Below are positions 28,976 to 36,827 of a stretch of DNA of 64,000 nt, one piece after another. The translations under genes were made by a program, and so were the position numbers. Under the pieces are notes generated by a model that saw nothing but the letters and a program-made list of their open reading frames with translations, ran no database searches and was not told where the DNA came from. Each line of letters opens with the position of its first letter. The first letter of the stretch is position 1. The DNA is taken from NCBI GenBank assembly GCA_963816955.1, contig CAWFME010000005.1:62001-126000 (forward strand), in the 5' to 3' direction. This stretch comes from DATFQI01 sp963816955 (GTDB lineage: Bacteria > Actinomycetota > Thermoleophilia > Solirubrobacterales > Solirubrobacteraceae).

Positions 28976-31921
28976 TCAGCGGAACCTGAAGTCCGCCGGG
29001 TGGCGGCTCCCGTCGTCGAGCCCGACCACGAGACGGCGGCAGGTGCCGGCCCACGCCTTCTCGGTCTTCCAGACGTACTGGTAGCGGCCGTTCGCGTAGG
29101 TCAGGGTGCTCGACCCGGCGGGCACCGTGCTCTCGACCTCGTCGAGGGTCGCGCCGGAGGCGCAGTCGATCCGGTCCGAGCGCGGGTGGCCCGCGTCCAT
29201 GATCGCGAGTCCGTGGTCGCCGCCCAGGCCGAACTTGACCGGCACGGCCTGCCCCGCTGTGACGGCGTTGACGACCGGGCGGTTGTCGACCGGGGCGAAG
29301 AAGCCCTCGAACGCGTACCGCGGCGCGGCCGGATCGACGACGACCTCCATGGTCGCCATGTCCGCCTTGCCCTCGTCGTCCTGGACGACGACGCCGACCA
29401 GGTAGGTCCCGGCGGCCGCGAACGTGTGCGCGGCCTGCGCGCCGATCACGCTGTCGGTGCCGTCGCCGAAGTACCAGGCGGTCTCGCCGATGCTCCCGTT
29501 GTCCGACGAGCCGGTCGACGAGAACGCCGCGGACTGGCCGGCGACGACGCGCGCGGGGCCGGAGATCGACGCCTGCGGGGCCGGGTTGGTCACGACGACC
29601 GTCGTCGTGGCCTCGTCGACCGCCCCGGCGGCGGAGGTCACGCGGACCACCACCTCGTAGGTCCCGGACTGCGCGAACCGGTGCGCCGGCGCCGCCCCGG
29701 TCGCCGTCCCACCGTCGCCGAAGTCCCACTCGTAGGAGGCGACCGCGCCGCCGCCGTCGACCGAGGAGCCGGTCGCGTCGAAGGTCACGTCGTGGGGCGC
29801 GCGCCCGCCGGCGACCGGCGCGACCGCGGCGTGCACCTCGGGCACCCGCGGCCCGACGGCGAAGGGCGAGAAGTGGTCGACCTGCGCGCTCGCGTAGCCG
29901 CCGGAGTACGTGGTCGCGAGTTCGACCCAGCGACCGCCGGTGTAGTGCCAGATCGAGTCACCGGGCTCCGCCGGGAGGCTGACCACGGCCGGGCCGGTGA
30001 ACACGGCCGCCGCGGCCAGGTCCCATGCCTTGCGCAGCAGGAACGCCGTGGGCACGGGCGGGGCGCCCGCCGGGAGCGGGTTGGCCGTGAAGGAGCCCTG
30101 CGTGGTCACGACCGCGAAGCGCGCCCGCGGGCCCGCGGGCGTCGCGGCGCCCACGTTCGTGCCCTGGCGGACGAGCACCTTGTTGACGACGGGGCCTTCG
30201 AGCGCGGCGGCGATCGCCGCCTGGCCGTCGGGCGTCGGGTGGAAGGGGGTCTTGGAGGCGCCGACGCTCCAGCCCTCGTGGAAGCCCTGGAAGCCCTTGT
30301 CGAACACGAGCGACGCCCCGTAGGTCCACGGGTCCTCCGTGCAGAACTTGTGCTCGGAGTAGGCCGGCGGCGGGCTGACCACGACCGTGTTGCCGTACTC
30401 GGCGGCGATCTCGGCGATGTTCTCGTTGAGCGTCTGCAGCCCGCCGCGCATGAACTCGACCTCGTCGCGGCTGAGCGTGACGCCGCCGAGCGGGATGTCG
30501 AGGTCGGGGCACTGATCCGTCCACTCCAGCGGGAACGGATCGGCGTACTGCGTCAGCGCGATCACGGGCACCTTGCCCGCCGCGGCGCCGCGCGCGTTGA
30601 TGTTGTCGAGCACGTCGCGCAGCCCGTCCGTCTGCTTGTCGAAGCGCTCGTCCATGTCCTCGTCGCTGAACTCGCAGTCGGCGTCGCCGACGTGCACCTC
30701 GGGGAACCAGCCGGTCCAGCCGGCCGACACGTCCGGGTGCGGCTCGATGCAGCTCCGCACGACCTCCGAGAAGGAGATGTCGTTGGCGCCGAGGCTCACC
30801 GTCACGATGTCCGGGAGCGCGGCGTCGAACGGGTTCGCGAGGCTGGCGGACAGCTGCGCCGGCGCCTTGAAGTCGCCGTCGTCGGTGCGGTCGGCGAGCA
30901 CGCCGTTGCGTGCGCTCGACCCCGTGCACGAGAGGTGCGTGAGCAGCGCGTTGGTCCGCGATGCCAGCACGCGCGGGTGCGCCTGCGGGGTCTGGTGGCA
31001 GTACTCGGCCGTGAAGGTCTCATCCCACGGGAACGACGTGCCGTCCTGCTCCCACTGGCCGCCGCCGTCGTCGTCGGGGTTCCACTCCCAGGCCTCGGCG
31101 ATGCCCTCGCCCGCGCTGACGGAGTCGCCGATCGCGACGATGCTGCGGCCGGTCAGCGTGGTCGTGCGCCCGCGCACGAGGATGTAGGGGTAGCCCGTGG
31201 TGCCGTCCGGGGCGATGTAGGTGCCCTGGCCCTCGGCGATCGCCAGCGGGATGAAGCCGGCCGGGTAGTTCGTGAAGGTGTTGTGGACGGAGCAGCCCCA
31301 GTTCGAGAGCACGTCGTCCGTGAGCTGATCGATCACCGGGTGCTCGGCGATGATGTGGGCGTTCTCGTAGCAGCCGGCGCCGGCGATCTGGAACTCGTTG
31401 CCCCCCTCGAGGCCGTAGAGCTCGGGCAGCGGCGTCCCCGACCACGTCCCGTCCCACGCGTCCGAGAGCGAGAAGTACAGGCCGGTGCGGCCGGCGTCGT
31501 CGATCGCGTAGGCGATCCCCTTCTCGACCAGCGCGCCGCTGCCCGCGTACTGATGGTCGACCGGGTCGGTCCCGATCACCACGACGTTGCCGTCGACGAT
31601 GCCGCCCCAGGTCGAGGCGTTGTCGGCCGCGGGCTGGTAGAGGTCCGGCCAGGCGGAGCCCGGATCCCCGAGGATGATCGCGCGGTAGGCGTCGAACTGC
31701 GCCTCCGTCATGCTCCGCCAGGTCGGGCCGTCGACCACGTCGACCTCCATCCCGAGCTCTCGAGCGGCAAATGCCTCGTACGAGTACTCGGCGCCGCTGA
31801 CGGTGTCGGCGAGGATCAGCACCGCGTCGCGCTGCTGCGCTCCCGCCGGCGCCGCGGCGATCGCCATCAGGGCAGCCGCCGTCGCAAGCGCCGCCACAGC
31901 AGCGCGGATCCGTCCCGTCAT
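28976..31921 (-). CDS. Secreted SGNH hydrolase with PKD repeats and PxKF-type C-terminus
   Basis: A 981-residue exported protein. The signal peptide covers residues 1-29 (ending APAGAQ). An N-terminal alpha/beta region of about 220 residues (AVLILADTVSG, IILGDPGSAWP, VVVIGTDPVDHQY) precedes the SGNH esterase domain. That domain shows block I AIGDSVSAGEG near residue 264, block III LGANDIS near 377 and HPTPDG near 560 with the catalytic Asp and His. Two PKD domains follow (about 700-780 with YEWDFGDGG, and 785-865 with WYFGDGTDS). The C-terminal segment contains VPVKFGLGGDHGL and a Cys pair, the PxKF-type module common in this lineage. ATG 31921 has Shine-Dalgarno GGTGGAGGGG; GTG 31930 overlaps it. 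The substrate is probably an extracellular ester or polysaccharide. Confidence 0.85.
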   Translation of the reverse strand: MTGRIRAAVAALATAAALMAIAAAPAGAQQRDAVLILADTVSGAEYSYEAFAARELGMEVDVVDGPTWRSMTEAQFDAYRAIILGDPGSAWPDLYQPAADNASTWGGIVDGNVVVIGTDPVDHQYAGSGALVEKGIAYAIDDAGRTGLYFSLSDAWDGTWSGTPLPELYGLEGGNEFQIAGAGCYENAHIIAEHPVIDQLTDDVLSNWGCSVHNTFTNYPAGFIPLAIAEGQGTYIAPDGTTGYPYILVRGRTTTLTGRSIVAIGDSVSAGEGIAEAWEWNPDDDGGGQWEQDGTSFPWDETFTAEYCHQTPQAHPRVLASRTNALLTHLSCTGSSARNGVLADRTDDGDFKAPAQLSASLANPFDAALPDIVTVSLGANDISFSEVVRSCIEPHPDVSAGWTGWFPEVHVGDADCEFSDEDMDERFDKQTDGLRDVLDNINARGAAAGKVPVIALTQYADPFPLEWTDQCPDLDIPLGGVTLSRDEVEFMRGGLQTLNENIAEIAAEYGNTVVVSPPPAYSEHKFCTEDPWTYGASLVFDKGFQGFHEGWSVGASKTPFHPTPDGQAAIAAALEGPVVNKVLVRQGTNVGAATPAGPRARFAVVTTQGSFTANPLPAGAPPVPTAFLLRKAWDLAAAAVFTGPAVVSLPAEPGDSIWHYTGGRWVELATTYSGGYASAQVDHFSPFAVGPRVPEVHAAVAPVAGGRAPHDVTFDATGSSVDGGGAVASYEWDFGDGGTATGAAPAHRFAQSGTYEVVVRVTSAAGAVDEATTTVVVTNPAPQASISGPARVVAGQSAAFSSTGSSDNGSIGETAWYFGDGTDSVIGAQAAHTFAAAGTYLVGVVVQDDEGKADMATMEVVVDPAAPRYAFEGFFAPVDNRPVVNAVTAGQAVPVKFGLGGDHGLAIMDAGHPRSDRIDCASGATLDEVESTVPAGSSTLTYANGRYQYVWKTEKAWAGTCRRLVVGLDDGSRHPADFRFR

Positions 31922-31978
31922 CCCCTCCACCTCTCCGTCGTCCGTCTGTCCGTGCCGCCGTCTCTGGCCGGCCGCGGC

Positions 31979-31985
31979 TAATCTA
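31979..31985. promoter_or_regulatory. Overlapping divergent -10 elements
   Basis: TAATCTA gives TAATCT on the plus strand (10 bases before GTG 31994) and TAGATT on the minus strand (toward the SGNH gene). One symmetrical core may therefore serve both divergent transcripts. Inferred from sequence only. Confidence 0.55.
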
Positions 31986-31993
31986 CGGATTTC

Positions 31994-32266
31994 GTGGCAG
32001 TCGGAACCCGCTTTGGACGGATGGCCGAGTTGGCTGCTGACATCGGGCTCGCCGCACTCGCCGTTGTCGCCGCCGCGTGGGTCCTGCTGTTCGACCTGCT
32101 GTGCGTCGGCAGCTGCACGAACACCCCCGACGCGGGGCTCGGCTCGTGGCTGACGGTGGGCGCCGCGCTCGCCGGCGTCGCGCTGCTGCTGAGCGGTCGC
32201 CGGCCGGCGGGACGGGTCGTCCTCGGCGCCGGCGTCGCGCTCGCCGTCGTCCTGACGCTCAGCTGA
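31994..32266 (+). CDS. Small membrane protein of unknown function
   Basis: A 90-residue protein with three predicted hydrophobic helices (about residues 13-36, 50-64 and 70-89). The short loop between helices 1 and 2 holds two cysteines (CVGSCTNTPDAG). The GTG start at 31994 is supported by the TAATCT box 10 bases upstream and by strong third-position GC bias. The end overlaps the convergent epimerase gene by 8 bases. No family is recognised; it could equally begin at ATG 32021 (MAELAADIG). Confidence 0.6.
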   Translation: MAVGTRFGRMAELAADIGLAALAVVAAAWVLLFDLLCVGSCTNTPDAGLGSWLTVGAALAGVALLLSGRRPAGRVVLGAGVALAVVLTLS

Positions 32267-33137
32267 CGCCGAGCACCTCGGCCATCCGCCGCGGACGCAC
32301 GCCGAGCGCCTCGAGCCCGGCGGGGCCGCCCTCGGAGAGCATCGGCACCGCGAGCATCAGCGCCTCGTCCCAGGTCGCGAACGTGGTCGGGCCGGCCAGC
32401 AGCTCGCCGGCCTTCAGCGTGGCGCGCAGCGTCGCGAGCGGGACGGGCAGCGTGCGCCGGCGCCGCCCGGCGGCGCGCAGGACCAGCTCGACGACCTGCT
32501 TGTGGGTCAGGACCTCGGGGCCGGCGAGCTCGTGCCGCGCGTGGCCCTGCGGCCCGCGCTCGAGCGCCGCGATCACCCCGTCGGCGGCGTCCTCGGCCCA
32601 GACGGGCTGGGTGCGGGCGCCGCCGCGGCCGGTCAGCGGCACCGCGGGCAGCAGCGCCAGCCGCTCCATCCGGGCCAGCCGCCGGTCGCCAGGCGCGTAG
32701 ACGAGCGAGGTGGCGAGCGTGGTGGTGGGGATCTCCGCCTCGGCCACGGCCCGCGCGGCGAGCGCCTTCGCGCGATGCACGCGGGAGGGGTGGTGCGGCG
32801 TGGCCCCGAGCGGCGTCGTCCACAGCAGGTGCTGGGCGCCGGCGCTCTCGGCGGCGCGCAGCAGCCGCCAGGTGGCCAGCCCGTCGAGCTCCTCGATCGT
32901 CGTCGCGGGCTGGTCGCGCTCGGAGCCCGCGAGATGCACGACGGTCCGCACGCCGCGCAGGGCGTTGCGGAACGCCGCGGGGTCCGCGAGGTCGCCCGTG
33001 GCGAGCTGGACGTGCATCCGTTCGGGGCCGAGCCTTCGCGCGTCGCGCACCAGGCAGCGCACGGGCTCGCCCCCGGCGACGAGCCGCCGCAGGACCGCGG
33101 AGCCGAGCAGCCCGGTCGCCCCTGTGAGCAGGATCAC
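32259..33137 (-). CDS. NAD(P)-binding epimerase/NmrA-like protein
   Basis: A 292-residue atypical short-chain dehydrogenase. The Rossmann motif LLTGATGLLGS is at the N-terminus, followed by CLVRDARRL and a GDLADPAAF segment. VVHLAGS is present, but the usual YxxxK pair is replaced around HHPSRVHRAKALAAR, so it may bind a nucleotide without classical dehydrogenase activity, as NmrA-like proteins do. GTG 33137 has TAGGCT (33149-33144) 6 bases before it, a leaderless layout. Function is unknown; it is divergent from the ferredoxin gene. Confidence 0.82.
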   Translation of the reverse strand: MILLTGATGLLGSAVLRRLVAGGEPVRCLVRDARRLGPERMHVQLATGDLADPAAFRNALRGVRTVVHLAGSERDQPATTIEELDGLATWRLLRAAESAGAQHLLWTTPLGATPHHPSRVHRAKALAARAVAEAEIPTTTLATSLVYAPGDRRLARMERLALLPAVPLTGRGGARTQPVWAEDAADGVIAALERGPQGHARHELAGPEVLTHKQVVELVLRAAGRRRRTLPVPLATLRATLKAGELLAGPTTFATWDEALMLAVPMLSEGGPAGLEALGVRPRRMAEVLGVS

Positions 33138-33202
33138 GCGGCCAGCCTAGGGGGTCGGGGCGGGAGGGGGTGGGTGGGTGGGCCTCCCTATCATTCGCCG
33201 CC

Positions 33203-33466
33203 ATGGCTTATGTGATCGCTGAACCCTGCATCGGGACCAAGGACAACTCCTGCGTCGAGGTCTGCCCCGTCGACTGCATCCACCCGACGCCGGACGAGCC
33301 CGACTACGACAAGGTCGAGATGCTCTACATCGATCCCGAGGAGTGCATCGACTGCGACGCGTGCGTCGAGGCCTGCCCCGTCGACGCCTGCTTCGCGGAG
33401 GACCAGCTCCCCGGGGAGTGGTCCGACTACGCGAAGAAGAACGCCGAGTACTTCGCCGGCCGCTAG
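33203..33466 (+). CDS. fdxA: 7Fe ferredoxin (FdxA/FdxC type)
   Basis: An 87-residue iron-sulfur electron carrier. The first cluster region EPCIGTKDNSCVEVCPVDC has the extended spacing of a [3Fe-4S] site, with a fourth Cys in the CP motif. The second, CIDCDACVEACPVDAC, is a [4Fe-4S] site. The tail WSDYAKKNAEYFAGR is typical of actinobacterial 7Fe ferredoxins. TATCAT at 33189-33194 ends 8 bases before ATG 33203 and there is no Shine-Dalgarno sequence, so the message is probably leaderless. A G-rich repeat (GGGT units, 33165-33181) lies just upstream. It may feed electrons to P450s or oxidoreductases. Confidence 0.95.
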   Translation: MAYVIAEPCIGTKDNSCVEVCPVDCIHPTPDEPDYDKVEMLYIDPEECIDCDACVEACPVDACFAEDQLPGEWSDYAKKNAEYFAGR

Positions 33467-33499
33467 CGCGCGGCGGTCGCCGCCGCGCGCGCAGCGCGG

Positions 33500-34657
33500 C
33501 TAGGCCATCGGCAGGCTCATGCCCACCGGGGCCGCCGGCGCCGCCGGCTCCGCCGGCTCCGGCGACTGCATCACCGGCAGCTCCACCGGCTGCATCGGCA
33601 TCAGCGCGATCAGCCCGCGCGCCGCGTGGCGCACGGCCTGCGCCGCCGCGTCGTCCGGGTCGGCCTCGATCAGCGGCACGCCCGCGTCGGCCTGCTCGCG
33701 CAGCGCCATCGTGAGCGGGACCTTGCCCAGCAGGGGCACGTCGAGCTCGTCGGCCAGCGACTGACCGCCGCCCTCGCCGAAGATCGGGAAGCGCTGCCCG
33801 TCGGGCGTCGTGAAGCCGGACATGTTCTCGATCACGCCCGCGATCTCCAGCGAGACCTTGTCGGCCATCTGAGCGGAGCGGCGCGCGACCTTCTGCGCGG
33901 TCTCCTGCGGGGTCGTGACGATCACGAACTTGGCCTGCGGCAGCAGCTGGCTGAGCGTCATCGAGACGTCGCCGGTGCCGGGCGGCAGGTCGATCAGCAG
34001 GTGGTCGAGCTCGCCCCACGCGACGTCCTCGAGGAACTGCGTGAGCGCCTTGTGGAGCATCGGGCCGCGCCAGACGACGGCCTCGTCCTCCTTGATGAAG
34101 AAGCCGATCGACATGACCTTGAGGCCATGGGCCTCGAGCGGGAGGATCTTGCGCTCGCCGTTGACGTGCGGGCGCTGGCCGCCGAGCCCGAGCATGCGCG
34201 GGATCGAGTAGCCCCAGACGTCGGCGTCGAGCACGCCGACGCGCTTGCCCTCCGCGCGCAGGGCGGAGGCGAGGTTGACGGTCAGCGAGGACTTGCCGAC
34301 GCCGCCCTTGCCCGAGCCGACGCAGGTGATGTTGGCGACCTGGGCCAGCGCGCCCTCCGGCAGCCCGCCGGGGCGGCCGAGCTTCTGCTGCAGGCCCTGC
34401 TTCTCCTGGGCCGACAGGACGTCGAAGGCGACGTTGACGTGCGAGACCCCCTCGACGCCGCGCGCGGCTCCCGCGACGGAGGTCTGGAAGTGGCTTCGGA
34501 TCGGGCACCCGGGGGTCGTCAGGGAGACGGTCACGTCGACGACCCCGCCGTCGGAGACCTTGATCGACCGGACCATCCCCAGCGTGACGATGTCCTGCCG
34601 GAGCTCCGGGTCGACGACGACCCTCAGGGCCTCGAGGATCTGCTCTCTCGTGGGCAT
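33500..34657 (-). CDS. Mrp/ApbC family Fe-S cluster carrier ATPase
   Basis: A 385-residue protein. The N-terminal DUF59/MIP18 domain (about residues 1-95; DPELRQDIVTLGMVR) precedes a ParA-type P-loop ATPase with deviant Walker A GSGKGGVGKSS near residue 115, then DADVWGYSIPRMLG and LPPGTGD. It is related to carriers that deliver Fe-S clusters. The usual CxxC of many Mrp proteins is absent: the segment reads ENMSGFTTPDGQRFPIFG, so cluster binding may use other residues. The C-terminus is a low-complexity Ala/Pro/Met tail. ATG 34657 (MPTREQ) matches homologues; ATG 34666 and an upstream ATG pair at 34696-34693 are alternatives. Confidence 0.88.
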   Translation of the reverse strand: MPTREQILEALRVVVDPELRQDIVTLGMVRSIKVSDGGVVDVTVSLTTPGCPIRSHFQTSVAGAARGVEGVSHVNVAFDVLSAQEKQGLQQKLGRPGGLPEGALAQVANITCVGSGKGGVGKSSLTVNLASALRAEGKRVGVLDADVWGYSIPRMLGLGGQRPHVNGERKILPLEAHGLKVMSIGFFIKEDEAVVWRGPMLHKALTQFLEDVAWGELDHLLIDLPPGTGDVSMTLSQLLPQAKFVIVTTPQETAQKVARRSAQMADKVSLEIAGVIENMSGFTTPDGQRFPIFGEGGGQSLADELDVPLLGKVPLTMALREQADAGVPLIEADPDDAAAQAVRHAARGLIALMPMQPVELPVMQSPEPAEPAAPAAPVGMSLPMA

Positions 34658-34710
34658 GCGTTCCATTCTGGCAGGGATGAGGGGACGGGCCATCATCTAA
34701 GGGGACAGGC

Positions 34711-34755
34711 CCTTTAAAGAACCATCGCCGCCCCCCGAAGGGAACGGCGACGGTT
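34711..34755 (-). terminator. Intrinsic terminator, minus strand
   Basis: Read on the minus strand, AACCGTCGCCG (34755-34745) pairs with CGGCGATGGTT (34730-34720) through 11 bp with one wobble, followed by CTTTAA. This looks like the end of the transcript coming from the histone-like gene, or of a separate small RNA, just ahead of mrp. Confidence 0.65.
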
Positions 34756-34785
34756 GAGGGAGGAGAGGTACTAAATCCACCGGCG

Positions 34786-34864
34786 ATCCTGCCCGGTGAA
34801 TCCCACCGGCGGGATATGAGGCCGGCAGGCGTACCCGGCGCCCCGCTCCTCCGCGGGGGCCGGG
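34786..34864. other. Structured intergenic region, possible small RNA
   Basis: The region has two stacked structures. CCGGTG (34793-34798) pairs with CACCGG (34804-34809) inside ATCC/GGAT arms (34786-34789 and 34812-34815). Beyond it is a near-perfect 12-bp stem: CCCGGC and CCCCGC (34834-34846) against GCGGGG and GCCGGG (34853-34864). Together with the terminator at 34711-34755 this could be a 3' untranslated region or an independent RNA of 120-150 bases on the minus strand. I cannot match it to a known RNA family. Confidence 0.4.
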
Positions 34865-34879
34865 GGAAGGTGCTGCGTG

Positions 34880-35626
34880 CTACGCGATGGCGCCCTTGGC
34901 GCGGGTCGCGATGCGCTCGCCCGCGGCGACGCCGACCTGGACGGTCTCCTCGACGCGATTCGAGACGGCGGTGACGCCCTCGGCCGCGGCCTTGGAGACG
35001 CCGCCGAGGCGCTGGGTCACGACGTTGTCGCGACGGTCGGCCTTGCGCTCGACGCGGCCGGCCTCGCGCTCGAAGGCGCGACGGTTGCGGCGCACGAGGC
35101 GCTCGACGCGCGTGCGGGCGAGCTTGGTCTCGCGCTCGCCGCGGCGCTCGAAGCGACGGACGTCCTTCTCGATCTCGCGCTGGCTGCGCTTGAGCGTCTT
35201 CTGCGCGCTCGGCACGGAGCCGTAGCGGTCGACGAGGCCGGTGGCCAGGCCGATGACCCGGTCGCGGGCCTCCAGCACGCCGCCGACGTAGACGAGCGCG
35301 GCGCGCTCGGCGACGTTGCGACCCTGCTTCGCCGTGACCTTGGCGGCCTGGGCGTTGGCCGAAGCGGCCTTGCCGGACTGGTTCTTGGCGCGGGTGCGCG
35401 TGCCCTTCGCGGCGGAGCGCGACGGAGCCTTGGCGGCGGTGCGCGTGTTGGCGCGCGTGCCGGCCGTGCGAGTGTTCGAGCGCGTGGCGGCCGAACGCGT
35501 GGTGGTGCGGCCGGTCGTCTTGCGCGCGGTCGACTTGCGCGCGGTGCTCTTGCGCGGCGTGCTCTTACGAGCAGTCGACTTGTTGGCGGTGGTGGTCTTG
35601 GTGGTGGTGCTCGTGGTCTCGGCCAT
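34880..35626 (-). CDS. Histone H1-like Lys/Arg/Thr-rich protein
   Basis: A 248-residue, strongly basic protein. Residues 10-90 are low-complexity with tandem RKST and RTT-type units (repeats of the form TARKS, TPRKS), like the AT-hook/H1-like tails of bacterial nucleoid proteins. Residues 100-240 are predicted helical with heptad-like Arg/Glu patterns (RFERRGERETKLARTRVERLVRR), so possibly coiled coil. There is no signal peptide. ATG 35626 has Shine-Dalgarno GGGAGG and lies downstream of an AT-rich promoter; the longer frame to 35725 has no such support. DNA binding or compaction is the likely role, by composition only. Confidence 0.7.
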   Translation of the reverse strand: MAETTSTTTKTTTANKSTARKSTPRKSTARKSTARKTTGRTTTRSAATRSNTRTAGTRANTRTAAKAPSRSAAKGTRTRAKNQSGKAASANAQAAKVTAKQGRNVAERAALVYVGGVLEARDRVIGLATGLVDRYGSVPSAQKTLKRSQREIEKDVRRFERRGERETKLARTRVERLVRRNRRAFEREAGRVERKADRRDNVVTQRLGGVSKAAAEGVTAVSNRVEETVQVGVAAGERIATRAKGAIA

Positions 35627-35685
35627 TTGGTGGCCTCCCTCTTCGTTGCGGACTAAGGATATTAGTTCTAAGTCTGCCTGCAGGT

Positions 35686-35714
35686 TATCTACCCTGCGAA
35701 CACTTGTTTGTAAA
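35686..35714 (-). promoter_or_regulatory. Promoter of the histone-like gene
   Basis: On the minus strand, TTTACA (35714-35709), 17 bases, then TAGATA (35691-35686), predict a start near 35679 and a leader of about 53 bases. The 35640-35740 stretch is the most AT-rich in the window. A small CGAAC/GTTCG hairpin at 35743-35756 may end the upstream gene. Confidence 0.6.
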
Positions 35715-35767
35715 CCAGAGGCCACTCCTGGTTACAACTAAGCGAACAGAGGTTCGTGTGAGGCCCG

Positions 35768-36817
35768 TCACGCAGCGAGGCCGAGGCGCTCCGTGCGCTC
35801 CAGCCAGGCCACCGGGTCGTCGAGCTCGGGGAGGGTGGGCATCGCCGCTGGCGAGTCCCACGCGCGGTTGAGCGCCGCTATGCCGCCGCGGGCGACGACC
35901 GCGTCGCAGAAGCGCTTGCCCTGCTCGTACTGGCGCAGCTTGAGGTCCATGCCGATCAGCCGCTCGAGCACGCGCAGGAAGCCGGAGCGCTCGCGGCGTC
36001 GGCGGTTGAGCGCGCCGCGCAGCGCCGGCAGGTCGTCGAGCACGTCCTCGCCGACGGCGTCCATGACGTGCTCGGCGTAGCCCTCGAGCACGGCCATGAG
36101 GGCCTGCATGGAGTCGAACAGCTCGCGGCGCTCGGGCCCGAGGGCGAGCGTCGCGATGCCGTCCTCGCGCACGCTGTCCACGAGCCCCTTGATGTCCGCG
36201 AGGTCCGGGATCTTGAGCAGGCTGCCGCCCTGGAAGCTCATGCCCTCCAGCAGCTCGCGCACGCAGGCGGCGAGATGCTCGCGCAGCCACGGCACGGCGC
36301 CGAACTGGAGCGCGTGCGTGGTCTCGTGCAGCGCGACCCAGCGCAGCAGCTGGTCCGGATCGGCCTCGAGCGAGCCGGCGGCCTGGCCGAGGTTCGGCGC
36401 CACGAACAGCAGCCGCGCCGGGGCGGCGGGGTCCAGCACCGGGAACTCGTACTGGCCGAGCACGCGGCCGGCGAGGAAGCCCGAGATCGCGCCCGCCTCG
36501 GCGGCGAGCAGCGCGCCGAGGCCGGAGCCGACGATGCCGCTGAGCGGGCCGAGGCCGTCGCCCAGCCGGTCGGCGACCGGGTCCAGCACGCCCTTCAGCG
36601 AGGCGAGGTTGGCCTCCGTCCACTCGTCGCGGCCGACGGCCACGGCGGCGGGCAGCGGCGCCTGCGGCACCAGGCCGGTGTAGGCGGAGACGAGCCGCTC
36701 GGCCTCCTCGGAGGGGCCTTCGAGGGCCTCGAACGGCGCGGGGTCGCCGGTCGGCTGCAGCCGCGCGACGCCGCGGGCGACCTGATGGGCGAGGGTCCAG
36801 TCGATCACCCGCACCAT
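35768..36817 (-). CDS. Zinc-dependent metalloprotease, DUF2342 family
   Basis: A 349-residue protein of the actinobacterial DUF2342 group, sometimes labelled coenzyme F420 biosynthesis-associated. It contains the zinc motif HETTH near residue 167 (ALHETTHALQFGAVPWL) and FLAGRVLGQYEFPVL upstream. YAEHVMDAVG downstream supplies another conserved acidic/His segment. The C-terminus carries ERLIGMDLKLRQYEQGKRFCDAVV, characteristic of the family. No signal peptide is seen. ATG 36817 has TAGCCG 7 bases upstream, although it lies only 10 bases after the IMPase stop, so it may have both operon and internal transcription. Confidence 0.88.
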   Translation of the reverse strand: MVRVIDWTLAHQVARGVARLQPTGDPAPFEALEGPSEEAERLVSAYTGLVPQAPLPAAVAVGRDEWTEANLASLKGVLDPVADRLGDGLGPLSGIVGSGLGALLAAEAGAISGFLAGRVLGQYEFPVLDPAAPARLLFVAPNLGQAAGSLEADPDQLLRWVALHETTHALQFGAVPWLREHLAACVRELLEGMSFQGGSLLKIPDLADIKGLVDSVREDGIATLALGPERRELFDSMQALMAVLEGYAEHVMDAVGEDVLDDLPALRGALNRRRRERSGFLRVLERLIGMDLKLRQYEQGKRFCDAVVARGGIAALNRAWDSPAAMPTLPELDDPVAWLERTERLGLAA

Positions 36818-36827
36818 GGTGGCACGG

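Noticed and set aside
28352..31981. A 1209-codon plus-strand frame continuing past the amidase
   Set aside because: It starts in a real amidase segment but then runs antisense to the SGNH/PKD gene; composition is low-complexity Arg/Val/Ala.
33165..33181. G-rich GGGT tandem repeat upstream of the ferredoxin gene as a regulatory quadruplex
   Set aside because: It is short and lies upstream of a convincing leaderless promoter; nothing beyond composition supports a function.
34786..34815. FMN or cobalamin riboswitch
   Set aside because: CCGGTGAATCCC resembles part of those consensus sequences, but the other conserved arms are absent and no riboflavin or B12 gene follows on that strand.
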